DNA of 64,000 nt from Daejeonella lutea (GTDB lineage: Bacteria > Bacteroidota > Bacteroidia > Sphingobacteriales > Sphingobacteriaceae), in the NCBI RefSeq assembly GCF_900168015.1, contig NZ_FUYR01000001.1, positions 1,052,943 to 1,116,942 on the forward strand, read 5' to 3'. Positions 6,876 to 16,027 of the stretch are shown piece by piece (position 1 is the first letter of the stretch; each line of letters opens with the position of its first letter). Made by a program: the position numbers and the translations under genes. A model generated the notes under the pieces. The model worked only from the letters and a program-made list of their open reading frames with translations, was not told the origin of the DNA and searched no databases.

Positions 6876-9485
6876 GGATTTAAGAACCCTTTGGATCTCA
6901 TCCAGTTTCATCAGGGCCTCTACCGGGGTTAATGTGTTTACTTCAAGATTGTTCAGCATATCCCGGATTTTAACTAGTACCGGATCATCAATAGAGAACA
7001 TTTGCAGCTGGTAAGCCTGCTTCTGTACCTTTTTCATGCTTTCTTTGATATCTTCCCCACCTGTTCGCTCCTGCTCCAGTCGTTTTAATATTTCATTAGC
7101 CCTTCCAACCAATTTCGCAGGCATGCCTGCCATCTTCGCTACGTGGATACCGAAACTGTGTTCACTCCCTCCCGGTACCAGTTTACGCAGGAAAATGACT
7201 TTATTCCCAACCTCCTTTACAGAAACATTGAAGTTCTTTATCCTGTTAAAAGAATTCGTAAGTTCATTGAGCTCATGATAATGGGTCGCGAAAAGCGTTT
7301 TTGCTTTCGCAACCGGATGGGTATGCAAATATTCAGCAATGGACCAGGCTATAGAAATTCCATCATAAGTACTTGTACCACGCCCGATCTCATCCATCAG
7401 AATCAGGCTCCTTTCAGATAAATTGTTCAAGATGCTGGCCGTCTCATTCATCTCAACCATGAAAGTAGATTCTCCTGAGGTCAGGTTATCTGAGGCTCCT
7501 ACACGGGTAAAAATTTTATCTACAAAGCCAATGCTCGCTTCTTTGGCAGGAACAAAACAGCCCATCTGGGCCATCAGTACGATTAATCCCGTTTGCCGTA
7601 GAAGTGCCGATTTCCCCGACATGTTCGGCCCTGTGATGATTATAATTTGTTGGCTATCACCATCAAGAAATACGTCGTTGGTAATGTATTCCTCGCCTGT
7701 TGGCAAATTCTTCTCAATTACCGGGTGTCGCCCACCTTTAATATCAATTACATTGCTGCCGTTTACTTCAGGCTTCACATAATAATTCTTTATGGCCAAC
7801 ACAGCAAAATTCAGAAGTACATCCAGCTGAGCAACTAAAGCCGCATTTAACTGGATAGGCTTAATATATTCCGAAAGCGCAAAAGTTAATTCACCATACA
7901 ACCTGGTCTCAAGCACCTGGATCTTTTCTTCAGCCCCAAGAATCTGTTCTTCGTATTCTTTAAGCTCGGGAGTGATATAGCGCTCAGCATTTACAAGGGT
8001 CTGTTTCCTAAGCCATTCAGCAGGCACCTTATCCTTGTGAGTATGAGTTACTTCAAGATAATATCCAAATACATTGTTAAATGCAACCTTCAAGGAAGGA
8101 ATCCCTGTGATTTCTGCTTCTCTTTTCTGGATTTCCAGCAAATAGCCTTTACCCCCAAAAGCAATTTTTCTGAGTCTGTCAAGCTCTTCGTCAACACCAT
8201 CCGCAATAACGCTTCCTTTGATGAGCAAAACTGGGGGATCGGGATTTAGCTCGCGTTCTATCCTATCCCGAATTAGTGCGCAATTGTTTAACTGCTCGGC
8301 AATAGTTTTCAGCGCATAGCTATCGCTATTTTCGCAAATAGTTTTAAGGTTTGCAATTGCATACAATGCCCTTTTGAGTTGCATTACCTCACGGGGGTTA
8401 GCTTTTAGCAGGCCTATTTTTGAAATAAGTCGCTCCAGGTCCCCTATTTGCTTAAGTTCATGAAGCAAATTCTCTCTGACTTCTTCAGAATTTACCAAAT
8501 ATTCTACCACATCCAAACGTTCACGGATAGGCTTCAGTTCCTTTAATGGCATTATTATCCACCTGCGAAGCAACCGGGCTCCCATTGGGGAACATGTTTT
8601 ATCTAGCACGTCGACCAGGCTTACAGCATTTTCATTTGCAGAACCAATTAACTCCAGGTTGCGGATCGTAAAGCGATCGAGCCACATATACCGGTCTTCT
8701 TCAATCCTTGAAACGGATGATATGTGCTGAAGATTACGGTGTTCAGTTTCGTTAAGATAGTGTAAAGCCACTCCCGCAGCGGTAATAGCCAGGGGAAATT
8801 TCTCTATTCCAAAACCTTTAAGTGATTTAACCTCAAAGTGCTTCAACAGAAATTCACTTGCATAATCACCGCTATATGCCCAGTCGTCGAGGTGGTAGGT
8901 GTAGAACCTGTCGCCAAACGTTTCGATAAAATCCCGCTGACGGCTTTTCTGGAAAATAACCTCGCTGGGTTTAAAACTTTGCAACAGCTTGTCTATATAC
9001 GTCGCGTTTCCCTGGGCTACAAGGAACTCGCCTGTTGAGATATCAAGAAATGCTATTCCAAATGAGTTCTTCTCGAAATATAATGACGCGAGGTAATTAT
9101 TAGTATTCTGCTGGATAATATTGTCGCTGTACGATACTCCGGGAGTTATTAATTCCGTGACCCCTCTCTTTACAAGGGTTTTGGTGGTTTTGGGGTCTTC
9201 CAGCTGGTCACATATAGCCACCCTCTGGCCCGCCCGGACTAATTTGGGGAGATAAGTCTCAAGTGAATGATGCGGAAAACCTGCAAGCTCAGTATGAGTT
9301 CCGGAACCGTTTCCCCTTTTTGTTAATACAATGCCTAAAATCCCGGAGGCTTTTACAGCATCCGACCCAAATGTTTCATAAAAATCTCCTACCCGAAATA
9401 ACAGCAATGCACCTGGATACTTAGCCTTGATCGCATTGTATTGGAGCATTAAAGGGGTTTCTTTATGTTCGCTTTTCTTAGACAA
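6873..9485 (-). CDS. mutS: DNA mismatch repair protein MutS
   Basis: This full-length 870-residue MutS binds mismatches and hands them to MutL. The mismatch-reading F-x-E is present as DFYETFG (F35, E37). The core and clamp regions follow, then the ATPase with Walker [14 protein letters not shown], Walker [16 protein letters not shown] and the conserved ATHYHEL. The C-terminal region matches the usual length. The ATG at 9485 gives the standard N-terminal distance. It appears monocistronic. Both flanking spacers carry 7-bp repeats (loci a and b). Nothing in the protein suggests loss of function. Confidence 0.98.
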   Translation of the reverse strand: MSKKSEHKETPLMLQYNAIKAKYPGALLLFRVGDFYETFGSDAVKASGILGIVLTKRGNGSGTHTELAGFPHHSLETYLPKLVRAGQRVAICDQLEDPKTTKTLVKRGVTELITPGVSYSDNIIQQNTNNYLASLYFEKNSFGIAFLDISTGEFLVAQGNATYIDKLLQSFKPSEVIFQKSRQRDFIETFGDRFYTYHLDDWAYSGDYASEFLLKHFEVKSLKGFGIEKFPLAITAAGVALHYLNETEHRNLQHISSVSRIEEDRYMWLDRFTIRNLELIGSANENAVSLVDVLDKTCSPMGARLLRRWIIMPLKELKPIRERLDVVEYLVNSEEVRENLLHELKQIGDLERLISKIGLLKANPREVMQLKRALYAIANLKTICENSDSYALKTIAEQLNNCALIRDRIERELNPDPPVLLIKGSVIADGVDEELDRLRKIAFGGKGYLLEIQKREAEITGIPSLKVAFNNVFGYYLEVTHTHKDKVPAEWLRKQTLVNAERYITPELKEYEEQILGAEEKIQVLETRLYGELTFALSEYIKPIQLNAALVAQLDVLLNFAVLAIKNYYVKPEVNGSNVIDIKGGRHPVIEKNLPTGEEYITNDVFLDGDSQQIIIITGPNMSGKSALLRQTGLIVLMAQMGCFVPAKEASIGFVDKIFTRVGASDNLTSGESTFMVEMNETASILNNLSERSLILMDEIGRGTSTYDGISIAWSIAEYLHTHPVAKAKTLFATHYHELNELTNSFNRIKNFNVSVKEVGNKVIFLRKLVPGGSEHSFGIHVAKMAGMPAKLVGRANEILKRLEQERTGGEDIKESMKKVQKQAYQLQMFSIDDPVLVKIRDMLNNLEVNTLTPVEALMKLDEIQRVLKS

Positions 9486-9550
9486 GTTTTCTTTGTAAAG
9501 CTATAAAGTTAGTGGATTGTCCAGTTTTTATGGTGGATGTTGAAAAAAGG

Positions 9551-9650
9551 TTAGTATGTGGACAGTTGAAGGTTGACAGTGGACAGTTAACTAAACGGTG
9601 CATACGTCTGCTCGCTTTCAACTGTCCACTTTCCACTGTCAACTTAGAAA
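9551..9650. repeat. inverted pair of 7-bp tandem repeats, locus b
   Basis: The left arm at 9551-9592 has six heptamers, with GTGGACA, GTTGAAG, GTTGACA, GTGGACA and GTTAACT in succession. The right arm at 9616-9650 reads TTTCAAC, TGTCCAC, TTTCCAC, TGTCAAC and TTAGAAA, the complement of the left. It lies in the divergent spacer between mutS and the BlaI-type gene and could form a long hairpin in several registers. Confidence 0.85.
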
Positions 9651-9678
9651 TTTGTTAAAAAATGTGAAATAATTTTTA

Positions 9679-9723
9679 TAATACGAAAGTGTTCGTATTA
9701 TTGTATACGAAATCATTCGTAGT
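9679..9723. promoter_or_regulatory. paired operator of the BlaI-type repressor
   Basis: Two dyads with the same core TACGA-N6-TCGTA lie just before the regulator start. The first, at 9679-9700, has 8-bp arms (TAATACGA and its complement); the second is at 9706-9721. Their centres are 24 bp apart. BlaI/MecI repressors bind paired dyads as dimers, so autoregulation of the downstream pair is likely. Confidence 0.75.
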
Positions 9724-9726
9724 ATC

Positions 9727-10104
9727 ATGATAGTGAAACCAACAAACAGTGAATTAGAAATTTTACAGATCATCTGGAAACAGGGAACTGTAACCGTCAG
9801 AGAAGTAAATGAAGAGTTATCCAGGGAAAAAGGTCTGGATATTGGGTATACAACAACCCTTAAACTGATGCAAATCATGCATGAAAAGGGCCTATTGGAG
9901 AGGGAGACCAGCAGCCGAACCCATCATTACAGAGCCCTGGTCACACAATCAAAAACAAGTCAGAATATGCTTGATGCTTTAATTGACAATGTTTTTAACG
10001 GCTCAGCAGCGCAACTCGTTATGCAGGCCTTAAGCAACAAAAAATCGTCAAAGAAAGAGATTGAAATGATCAAAAAATATCTGGATGAATTAGATAACAA
10101 ATAA
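9727..10104 (+). CDS. BlaI/MecI/CopY-family transcriptional repressor
   Basis: This 125-residue protein matches BlaI/MecI repressors in length and pattern: an N-terminal winged helix (MIVKPTNSELEILQIIWKQG, then TVREVNEEL and GYTTTLKLMQIMHEKG) followed by the short helical dimerisation region. The ATG at 9727 lies 4 bp beyond the second operator dyad. The next gene, 4 bp downstream, encodes an M56 BlaR1-type membrane peptidase, the normal partner that inactivates the repressor upon a signal. No beta-lactamase gene is adjacent, so the regulon is probably not classical beta-lactam resistance. Confidence 0.93.
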   Translation: MIVKPTNSELEILQIIWKQGTVTVREVNEELSREKGLDIGYTTTLKLMQIMHEKGLLERETSSRTHHYRALVTQSKTSQNMLDALIDNVFNGSAAQLVMQALSNKKSSKKEIEMIKKYLDELDNK

Positions 10105-10108
10105 AAAG

Positions 10109-11827
10109 ATGGAACAAAACGCCTTTTTTTCAGCCCTTAGCACCTCTATATTAAATTCCGTTGGGCAAGGATTTGTCGTGTATGTCTTTGTTAGGATATT
10201 GTTAAAATCAGCGCCGGGAATGAGCGCCGAAAACAAGTTTAGATTTTTGTACTACGCGACGGTACTAATCCTGGCAGGTTTTATCACTTCTCTTGTCGGT
10301 ACCTATAATGCCGAACTTGCTTCAAACGCCGTCTTCAACTCTGCCCTATCCACAATAACGCATTATTCAACACAGCAGAGTCCTGAGCCCTCATTCTTTC
10401 AAAATATAAACTACGAAAAATGGATTGCCGGCTTATATTTTACCGGAATACTTATTCAGGCAAGTATAATTTTGGCCGGGCTTTATAAACTGCAGGTATT
10501 TAATAAACGTAGTGTTTGGACAGACAAAGTCTGGGAAGATCGGCTCGAAACACTTTGTAAACGCTTAAACATCATAAAGCCTGTAAAACTTCAACTGGCC
10601 GAGCGGATATTTAGCCCATTCACCGCTGGTTTTATCCGGCCCGTGATCATCTTCCCAATAGCTATGTTAAATCGTCTGACCACTGATCAGGTTGAGGCAA
10701 TATTACTTCATGAACTGGCGCACATTAGGCGTAACGACTATATTCTCAATATTTTCCACAAAATCATGGAAACTATTTTATTCTTTAATCCATTTATATG
10801 GCTTATATCCCAATTAATAAGACAAGAACGTGAATATGCCTGCGATGACCAGGTAATGAAACATACTAAAGATTCAAAGCAGTATGCGCGGGCCTTACTT
10901 CACATCGCCGAGAGTAACCTAACAAACTCTTCTCTGGGAATTGCTGCCTCCGGCGACAAAAAATTCAACCTTTTCCACCGTATAAAACGATTAAAAAACA
11001 TGAATACACAAGCTAATAACCCAAAATCAGGACTGCTTGCATTGCTAAGCATAGGAGCAGCCTTTGTCTCACTTGCGTGCATTATACCTGCTGAGACAAC
11101 CATTCCGCAAGCCGACGCTAAGTCAAACTTCAAAAAAGTAACACCCGTTTCATTTGCTTATGATGTTCGCTCTGAGCAGCCGAAACCAAAAGTCTTGGCC
11201 AAACTTCCCAAATTAAAGAATTCCCTCAAGGCATTACCACCATTATCTGCCGACACCGACACAAATCGGGTAAACGAATATTTTAAGAGTGCAGAATGGA
11301 AAAAGCAAATGGAACAAATTCAATCTCATGCTGCCGAAATGAAAAAACATTTTGATAGCCCGGAATGGAAAAAACAAATTCAGGATATGAAAGTCAACAG
11401 CGAAGAAATGAAAAAACATTTTGACAGCCCTGAATGGAAGAAGCAAATGGCTGACATGAAGATTCATGCGGACGAGATGAAGAAACATTTTGAAAGCCCC
11501 GAATGGAAAAAGCAGATAGCTGACATGAAAATCAATGCCGAGCAGATGAAATCACATGCGCTCGCGATGCAAAAAGAATTTGATAGTCCTGAATGGAAAA
11601 AGAAGATTGAGGAAATGAAAACTCATTCTTTGGAAATGAAGAAACAATTTGATTCACCTGAATGGCGAAAGAAAATTGAGGAAATGAAACTCAATGCCGA
11701 GGAAATGAAAAAGCGTGTTGAATCTCCGGAATGGAAAAAACAAATTGAGGAAATAAAGAAAACGGCTCAGGAAATGAAGCTTGAAGCTGAAAAGGTTGAT
11801 GAAAAATCTGTAAAGCCAACAAACTAA
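10109..11827 (+). CDS. M56/BlaR1-type sensor peptidase with repeat tail
   Basis: This 572-residue inner-membrane protein has N-terminal helices (about 15-35, 45-65 and 105-127), then the M56 metallopeptidase with H201-E-L-A-H205 and the downstream acidic REYACDD. A further hydrophobic helix lies at about 305-325 (LLALLSIGAAFVSLAC). Instead of a penicillin-binding sensor domain, the region from residue 392 is a helical array of seven copies of a 23-residue unit (FDSPEWKKQI-x-DMK...EEMKKH). Proteins of this kind signal by cleaving the partner repressor. The repeat tail is probably the periplasmic, ligand-sensing or envelope-binding part. A perfect terminator follows. Confidence 0.9.
   Translation: MEQNAFFSALSTSILNSVGQGFVVYVFVRILLKSAPGMSAENKFRFLYYATVLILAGFITSLVGTYNAELASNAVFNSALSTITHYSTQQSPEPSFFQNINYEKWIAGLYFTGILIQASIILAGLYKLQVFNKRSVWTDKVWEDRLETLCKRLNIIKPVKLQLAERIFSPFTAGFIRPVIIFPIAMLNRLTTDQVEAILLHELAHIRRNDYILNIFHKIMETILFFNPFIWLISQLIRQEREYACDDQVMKHTKDSKQYARALLHIAESNLTNSSLGIAASGDKKFNLFHRIKRLKNMNTQANNPKSGLLALLSIGAAFVSLACIIPAETTIPQADAKSNFKKVTPVSFAYDVRSEQPKPKVLAKLPKLKNSLKALPPLSADTDTNRVNEYFKSAEWKKQMEQIQSHAAEMKKHFDSPEWKKQIQDMKVNSEEMKKHFDSPEWKKQMADMKIHADEMKKHFESPEWKKQIADMKINAEQMKSHALAMQKEFDSPEWKKKIEEMKTHSLEMKKQFDSPEWRKKIEEMKLNAEEMKKRVESPEWKKQIEEIKKTAQEMKLEAEKVDEKSVKPTN
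11282..11785 (+). repeat. seven in-frame 69-bp repeats in the M56 gene
   Basis: Copies begin at 11282, 11351, 11420, 11489, 11579, 11648 and 11717. Each encodes 23 residues with the constant core SPEWKK and the end EMKKH or similar; copy 4 has a 7-residue insertion. The predicted form is a charged amphipathic helix array. Confidence 0.9.
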
Positions 11828-11836
11828 TTTAACGAA

Positions 11837-11883
11837 ATAAACAAGAACAGCCCCTGAGAAAATCAGGGGCTGTTCTTGTTTAT
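11837..11883. terminator. bidirectional terminator, 21-bp perfect stem
   Basis: The arms at 11837-11857 and 11863-11883 are perfectly complementary over 21 bp around a GAAAA loop. It sits between the convergent M56 gene and the lipoprotein gene and is A/T-rich on both outer sides, so it can serve both. Confidence 0.9.
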
Positions 11884-11907
11884 CGGATTTAAACGGGTTC
11901 GCAAGTT

Positions 11908-12489
11908 CTAATCAATCGTAATTAGCTTGAACCTGTAACTTCCACTTACTGTTTGTATATCTCCAGCAGCATTTTTTCCCTCCAGTGTGAATACACCATT
12001 TACAAAGCTGGTTTGTTTCCCATTGGCTGACGTTTTTTCAATGCTTTTTACCTCATTTTTAAAAGCTGTGCCTGTTGCTTCCAACGATGAGTAATAATCT
12101 GTTCCTCCCGGGGTTTTCGGAACACGCAGGCTGATATGAAACGATTCGCTATGAATAGTTCCATTGAATGCCTTGATCGGATAAAATCCAGCTGACAATT
12201 TGTTGATTTCTGAAGTTCGTGCGGGAAAAGCGAATGAAAATGAGGCCTTGGTTGATGCAGAGGTAGCTATGACGCCGCTAACTGTCTCATTTGGACGGGC
12301 TTCAAAACTTATTTCACTACAGTCAACCCTCACCGCAGCATTAGTACCGATTTTATACTCGATAAAAGGCGTCTTCGTCCCGGTACCACCCGTGTCAGAA
12401 TCCGGGCCGCTCTCTTCATCTTTTGAACAAGAGATGGCTGCACTCACAACGAGAAGGAAGATAATTGATTTGATTTTTTGTTTTAACAT
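11908..12489 (-). CDS. lipoprotein of unknown function
   Basis: Taking the ATG ending at 12489 gives 193 residues with a clean lipoprotein signal (MLKQKIKSIIFLLVVSAAISC, C21 acylated); an upstream in-frame start at 12549 would bury the signal and is rejected. After an acidic Gly/Thr linker the body is beta-rich with the segments FIEYKIGTNAAV and GSYRFKLI, resembling small Bacteroidota surface or periplasmic lipoproteins of immunoglobulin-like fold. I do not recognise a named family. It is monocistronic and convergent with the M56 gene. Confidence 0.8.
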   Translation of the reverse strand: MLKQKIKSIIFLLVVSAAISCSKDEESGPDSDTGGTGTKTPFIEYKIGTNAAVRVDCSEISFEARPNETVSGVIATSASTKASFSFAFPARTSEINKLSAGFYPIKAFNGTIHSESFHISLRVPKTPGGTDYYSSLEATGTAFKNEVKSIEKTSANGKQTSFVNGVFTLEGKNAAGDIQTVSGSYRFKLITID

Positions 12490-12618
12490 AATAGAGTGTT
12501 TGATAAGACCAAAATTAATGCAGGGATTATTTCCTGACAATACCCACAAACAGTGATTCCGTACACACCTGGCAAAAGGGGTTTATATCAACATCATAGA
12601 ATAAATTATATTTGAGCT

Positions 12619-13848
12619 GTGATTGCAAGTCCTATACAACTATACAAAGCTGCATATTCCGGATTAAGTAAAGAAAACTGGTATCTGTCAATAGTAATGT
12701 TCATAAACCGGAGCGGAACAATGGTTGTTCCCTTCATGACTATCTATTGTACCCAAAAATTAAATTTCTCCATTGTTCAGGCAGGAATGATCATGTCCTT
12801 GTTTGGCTTAGGTTCAATTGTCGGCGCATTTTTTGGCGGCAAAATAAGCGACAAGTTCGGCTTCTATTATATACAATTGGGCGCTCTATTAAGTGGCGGC
12901 GTATTGTTCATTTCCTTGGCCTTTCTGGAAACATTTTTAACTCTCGCTGTTGGCACCTTCCTTTTAAGTGTCTGCAATGAAGCATTCAGGCCGGCAAATT
13001 CTTCTGCGATAGCGCACTACAGCTCGGAAAAGGTTCGAACCAGGGCATATTCCCTCCATCGTTTGGCGATTAATCTGGGCTGGTCATTTGGAGGTGCTTT
13101 AGGAGGATTTATAGCTTCGATAGATTATCATTTATTGTTCTATGTAGATGGTTGCACGAATATTCTGGCAGGATTACTTCTGCTCAAACTTCTGCCTGCT
13201 GTTAAAAAAGAAAAATTGTTAAAAGACACAGCTGACAGTCCTCCTCTGCGCTCTGCTTACCGCGATAAGTTATATCTCGCGTTCATTTTCCTTACCATAC
13301 CATTTGCATCATCATTTTTTCAGTTTTTTATTCTGCAACCTGTATTCTTTAAATCAGAATGGCACTTTACCGAACAGTTCATTGGCGGGCTTATGGCCCT
13401 TAACGGGATAATCATTGTAACCACTGAAATGGTTTTAGTTCATAATCTCGAGGGCCGGCGAAATCCCTTGTATTTTATCTCCGTCGGGATTTTTGTGGCT
13501 GCATTGAGTTACGTTGCTCTTAATATCCTCCCTCCTTCTGCCTGGGCAGCTGTAATTTCGGTGGTATTAATAACATTTGGCGAAATGCTTTCCATGCCAT
13601 TTATGAATGCCTTTTGGATCAGCCGATCTAACGAAAACAATCGTGGTGAGTACTCAGCACTTTATACAATTGCCTGGTCAATAGCACAGATAATTGGTCC
13701 TGTTTACGGAGCATTTTTAATCCAACAAGGAGGTTTCACGTTGTTTTGGTGGTTTTTAACATTAATCTGTATCCTCTCATCATTGGGGTTCATCATCATA
13801 AATTATCTTGAACCGTTGAGAAAGTGGAAGAAATCACGCTATTTTTGA
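12619..13848 (+). CDS. major facilitator superfamily transporter
   Basis: This 409-residue protein has about 12 transmembrane helices in two six-helix halves, and the loop 2-3 motif GGKISDKFG of drug/H+ antiporter-type MFS proteins (about 76-84). A GTG at 12619 is the best start I can place; the N-terminus otherwise looks complete. The substrate is unknown. It is followed 2 bp after its stop by the TrmH-family gene and then the YdeI-like and GNAT genes on the same strand with very short gaps, so it probably heads a four-gene operon. Confidence 0.9.
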   Translation: MIASPIQLYKAAYSGLSKENWYLSIVMFINRSGTMVVPFMTIYCTQKLNFSIVQAGMIMSLFGLGSIVGAFFGGKISDKFGFYYIQLGALLSGGVLFISLAFLETFLTLAVGTFLLSVCNEAFRPANSSAIAHYSSEKVRTRAYSLHRLAINLGWSFGGALGGFIASIDYHLLFYVDGCTNILAGLLLLKLLPAVKKEKLLKDTADSPPLRSAYRDKLYLAFIFLTIPFASSFFQFFILQPVFFKSEWHFTEQFIGGLMALNGIIIVTTEMVLVHNLEGRRNPLYFISVGIFVAALSYVALNILPPSAWAAVISVVLITFGEMLSMPFMNAFWISRSNENNRGEYSALYTIAWSIAQIIGPVYGAFLIQQGGFTLFWWFLTLICILSSLGFIIINYLEPLRKWKKSRYF

Positions 13849-13850
13849 CG

Positions 13851-14378
13851 ATGAAGAAGTTAAAGCTGGAAGAACTTGGCCGTGTTGGTGTTGAAGAATT
13901 TAAGATACAGAATAAGTTACCTGTGGTCGTAGTTCTTGACAATGTCCGGAGTATGCACAATATCGGCTCAATATTTAGAACTTCCGACGGATTTGCAGTG
14001 GAGCAAATATGTCTTTGCGGTATCACTGCCCAGCCTCCCCATCGGGAGATTGAAAAAACAGCCCTGGGGGCTACCCAATCAGTTGATTGGAAATATTATG
14101 AAACCGTAACTTCGGCAGTCGTACAGTTGAAAGACTCTGGTTATACAATAATTGCCATTGAACAGGCAGAAAATAGCCAGATGCTCACAGGTTTTAAACC
14201 CGATAGCTCGCAAAAATACGCCCTCATTTTCGGCAATGAAGTTCAGGGAGTGAGCGATGAAGCTATGGAAATGGCGGATAGTTGTATTGAGATCCCTCAA
14301 TTTGGAACTAAACACTCATTTAATATTGTCGTGTCTGCGGGTATAATTCTTTGGGACTTCTATTCTAAGATGAACTGA
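13851..14378 (+). CDS. TrmH/SpoU-family RNA 2'-O-methyltransferase
   Basis: Starting at the ATG at 13851 gives 175 residues. All three SPOUT motifs are visible: motif 1 with NVRSMHNIGSIFRTSDG, motif 2 with LIFGNEVQGVSDE and motif 3 with IPQFGTKHSFNIVVSAGI. These form the trefoil-knot SAM site. The protein should methylate a ribose 2'-OH in tRNA or rRNA. The short length without an N-terminal substrate-binding domain fits TrmH- or TrmL-like enzymes; the exact nucleotide cannot be deduced. An in-frame start at 13824 would overlap the MFS gene and is less likely. Confidence 0.92.
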   Translation: MKKLKLEELGRVGVEEFKIQNKLPVVVVLDNVRSMHNIGSIFRTSDGFAVEQICLCGITAQPPHREIEKTALGATQSVDWKYYETVTSAVVQLKDSGYTIIAIEQAENSQMLTGFKPDSSQKYALIFGNEVQGVSDEAMEMADSCIEIPQFGTKHSFNIVVSAGIILWDFYSKMN

Positions 14379-14389
14379 TTGACATCCAT

Positions 14390-15052
14390 ATGGAGAACTA
14401 CTTAGCCAAGAAACTTCAGATTAAACCCGGACAAAGCATTCTTTTATGGAATGCACCTCAGTCCTATCAATTACTCCTTGAGCCCCTACCCGAAAATAGC
14501 AATATATCCAGTTCCTTGATAGGGAGCTACGATCATGTTCACTTGTTCGTCAAAACTGTGGATGACTTGGTTAATGGGTTGAATGTGGTACATAAACTGC
14601 TTATGCCAACGACAGTGTTTTGGGTTATCTATCCGAAAAAATCATCCCGGATCAAAACTAACCTTGACATGATGAATTCATGGGAAGAACCTGAAAAATA
14701 CAGCTTGCGCCCAGTTTCTTCCGCATCGATCGACGAAACATGGACAGCTCTTAGATTCAAACCTGGTGACCTTGTTAAGAAGTCAGGTCTGGGAAAAACG
14801 GAGATATCGGGAAGTGAAATGAGGGAATACATCGATGTTGAGAACCGAATTGTCACGCTCCCGCCCGACCTCAAACTTGAATTAGAAAATAAACCGCAGG
14901 CCTTGCATTTCTTCGAAACCTTATCCTGGACAAACAAAAAAGAGTACGTTACATGGATTCTCACTGCCAAGCAGGATAAAACAAGGAGAGACAGGGTTGT
15001 GAAAGCGGCAGACATGCTTGCATCGGGTAAAAAGAATCCTACATCCAAATAA
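14390..15052 (+). CDS. YdeI/OmpD-associated-family protein
   Basis: This 220-residue protein has two parts. The N-terminal half (about 1-125) resembles DUF3052-type domains found with this family. The C-terminal half carries the YdeI/OmpD-associated signature, LHFFETLSWTNKKEYVTWI followed by K-x-x-x-TRRDRVVKAADMLA. The family is annotated as bacteriocin-protection related, but the molecular role is unclear. A second family member lies at 41036-41626. It is cytoplasmic by sequence and sits in the MFS-TrmH-YdeI-GNAT gene string with a 3-bp gap to the next gene. Confidence 0.85.
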   Translation: MENYLAKKLQIKPGQSILLWNAPQSYQLLLEPLPENSNISSSLIGSYDHVHLFVKTVDDLVNGLNVVHKLLMPTTVFWVIYPKKSSRIKTNLDMMNSWEEPEKYSLRPVSSASIDETWTALRFKPGDLVKKSGLGKTEISGSEMREYIDVENRIVTLPPDLKLELENKPQALHFFETLSWTNKKEYVTWILTAKQDKTRRDRVVKAADMLASGKKNPTSK

Positions 15053-15055
15053 TTC

Positions 15056-15856
15056 ATGGAAATAAAAGATTTAGAAAACGTCGATATTGATCTGTTGAAA
15101 GCGCTTCAGCCTGAAACATGGACGGATATAAGGCCATATTTTTACTATTATTCCGCATCGCATTTTTGTAAGCCTTTAAAGATTTGCGATAATGCAAAGG
15201 TGATTGCCGTCGGAACAAATATACAGCACCAGGATTCAGCCTGGCTGGCACACATTATTGTTCATCCGGAATATCGTAATAGGGGACTGGGCAGAGAAAT
15301 GGCTTCAGCGCTGATAGAAAATCTCGACAGGAAACGTTTTAGTACTATTTACCTGGATGCTACTGATATGGGTTATCCGGTCTATAAAAAGCTTGGCTTC
15401 GAAGTTGAAACGGAATATATACATCTGGAAGGAAGAAATACTGACCAGTATCTCATTGATCCTTCATCTGTTATACCATTTCGGAAAGAGCTCAAAGAAG
15501 AGCTTTTGGCAATGGACAGGACAATTTCCGCCGAAGACCGCATTGATGTTTTAGAACCCCATCTCCGATCTTCACTCCTATTCGTGTCCGAAGGAAAATT
15601 GCAGGGAGCATACTTTCCGTTCCTGCTTGACGGTTTCGTCCTTGCTGTCGACCCGATCGCTGGAACGGAATTGATGAAGATAAGAATGCGGAATAAGCCC
15701 ACCGCACGTTTTCCCGCCGAAAATACAGCATGTATCAACTTTCTAAAAAGTAACGGGTATCAGGTTACCGGAGCATCTAAACGAATGATTCTTGGTAAGA
15801 AGCGTGACTGGGATGCGAAGGGCATCTTTCATCGGATCAGTGGTGGGCTCGGTTGA
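15056..15856 (+). CDS. GNAT-family N-acetyltransferase
   Basis: This 266-residue protein has an N-terminal GNAT domain whose acetyl-CoA loop is visible as HIIVHPEYRNRGLGREMASAL (motif A, R/Q-x-x-G-x-G/A form). The second half (about 140-266) is the extra acetyltransferase-like domain found in the two-domain GNAT class. The acceptor is unknown. It starts 4 bp after the YdeI-like gene, ending the operon, and is followed by a 7-bp-repeat array and a hairpin terminator before convergent gltD. Confidence 0.88.
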   Translation: MEIKDLENVDIDLLKALQPETWTDIRPYFYYYSASHFCKPLKICDNAKVIAVGTNIQHQDSAWLAHIIVHPEYRNRGLGREMASALIENLDRKRFSTIYLDATDMGYPVYKKLGFEVETEYIHLEGRNTDQYLIDPSSVIPFRKELKEELLAMDRTISAEDRIDVLEPHLRSSLLFVSEGKLQGAYFPFLLDGFVLAVDPIAGTELMKIRMRNKPTARFPAENTACINFLKSNGYQVTGASKRMILGKKRDWDAKGIFHRISGGLG

Positions 15857-15860
15857 GTTG

Positions 15861-16027
15861 TACGTTATACGTTATAAGTTACTGATCGGATAAGTTCGAG
15901 TGTCCAAAAACTTACGTGATACTTTGCAGAACGGATATACACGGTTGTAAATAAATAAGAGCTTCCCTTTCAGGAAGCTCCATTTTGTAAACCGTTCAGA
16001 CGTAAAACGTATAACGTATAATTCCTA
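15861..16027. repeat. inverted pair of 7-bp tandem repeats, locus c
   Basis: The left arm at 15861-15881 reads TACGTTA twice, then TAAGTTA. The right arm at 16000-16027 reads ACGTAAA, ACGTATA twice, then ATTCCTA, whose last three bases are the complement of the gltD stop. The arms are mutually complementary and enclose a separate ordinary terminator. Confidence 0.82.
15959..15985. terminator. terminator between GNAT gene and gltD
   Basis: A perfect 8-bp stem (GAGCTTCC / GGAAGCTC) with loop CTTTCA is followed by CATTTT on the plus strand and by TTATTTATTT on the minus strand, so it can act in both directions. Confidence 0.8.
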
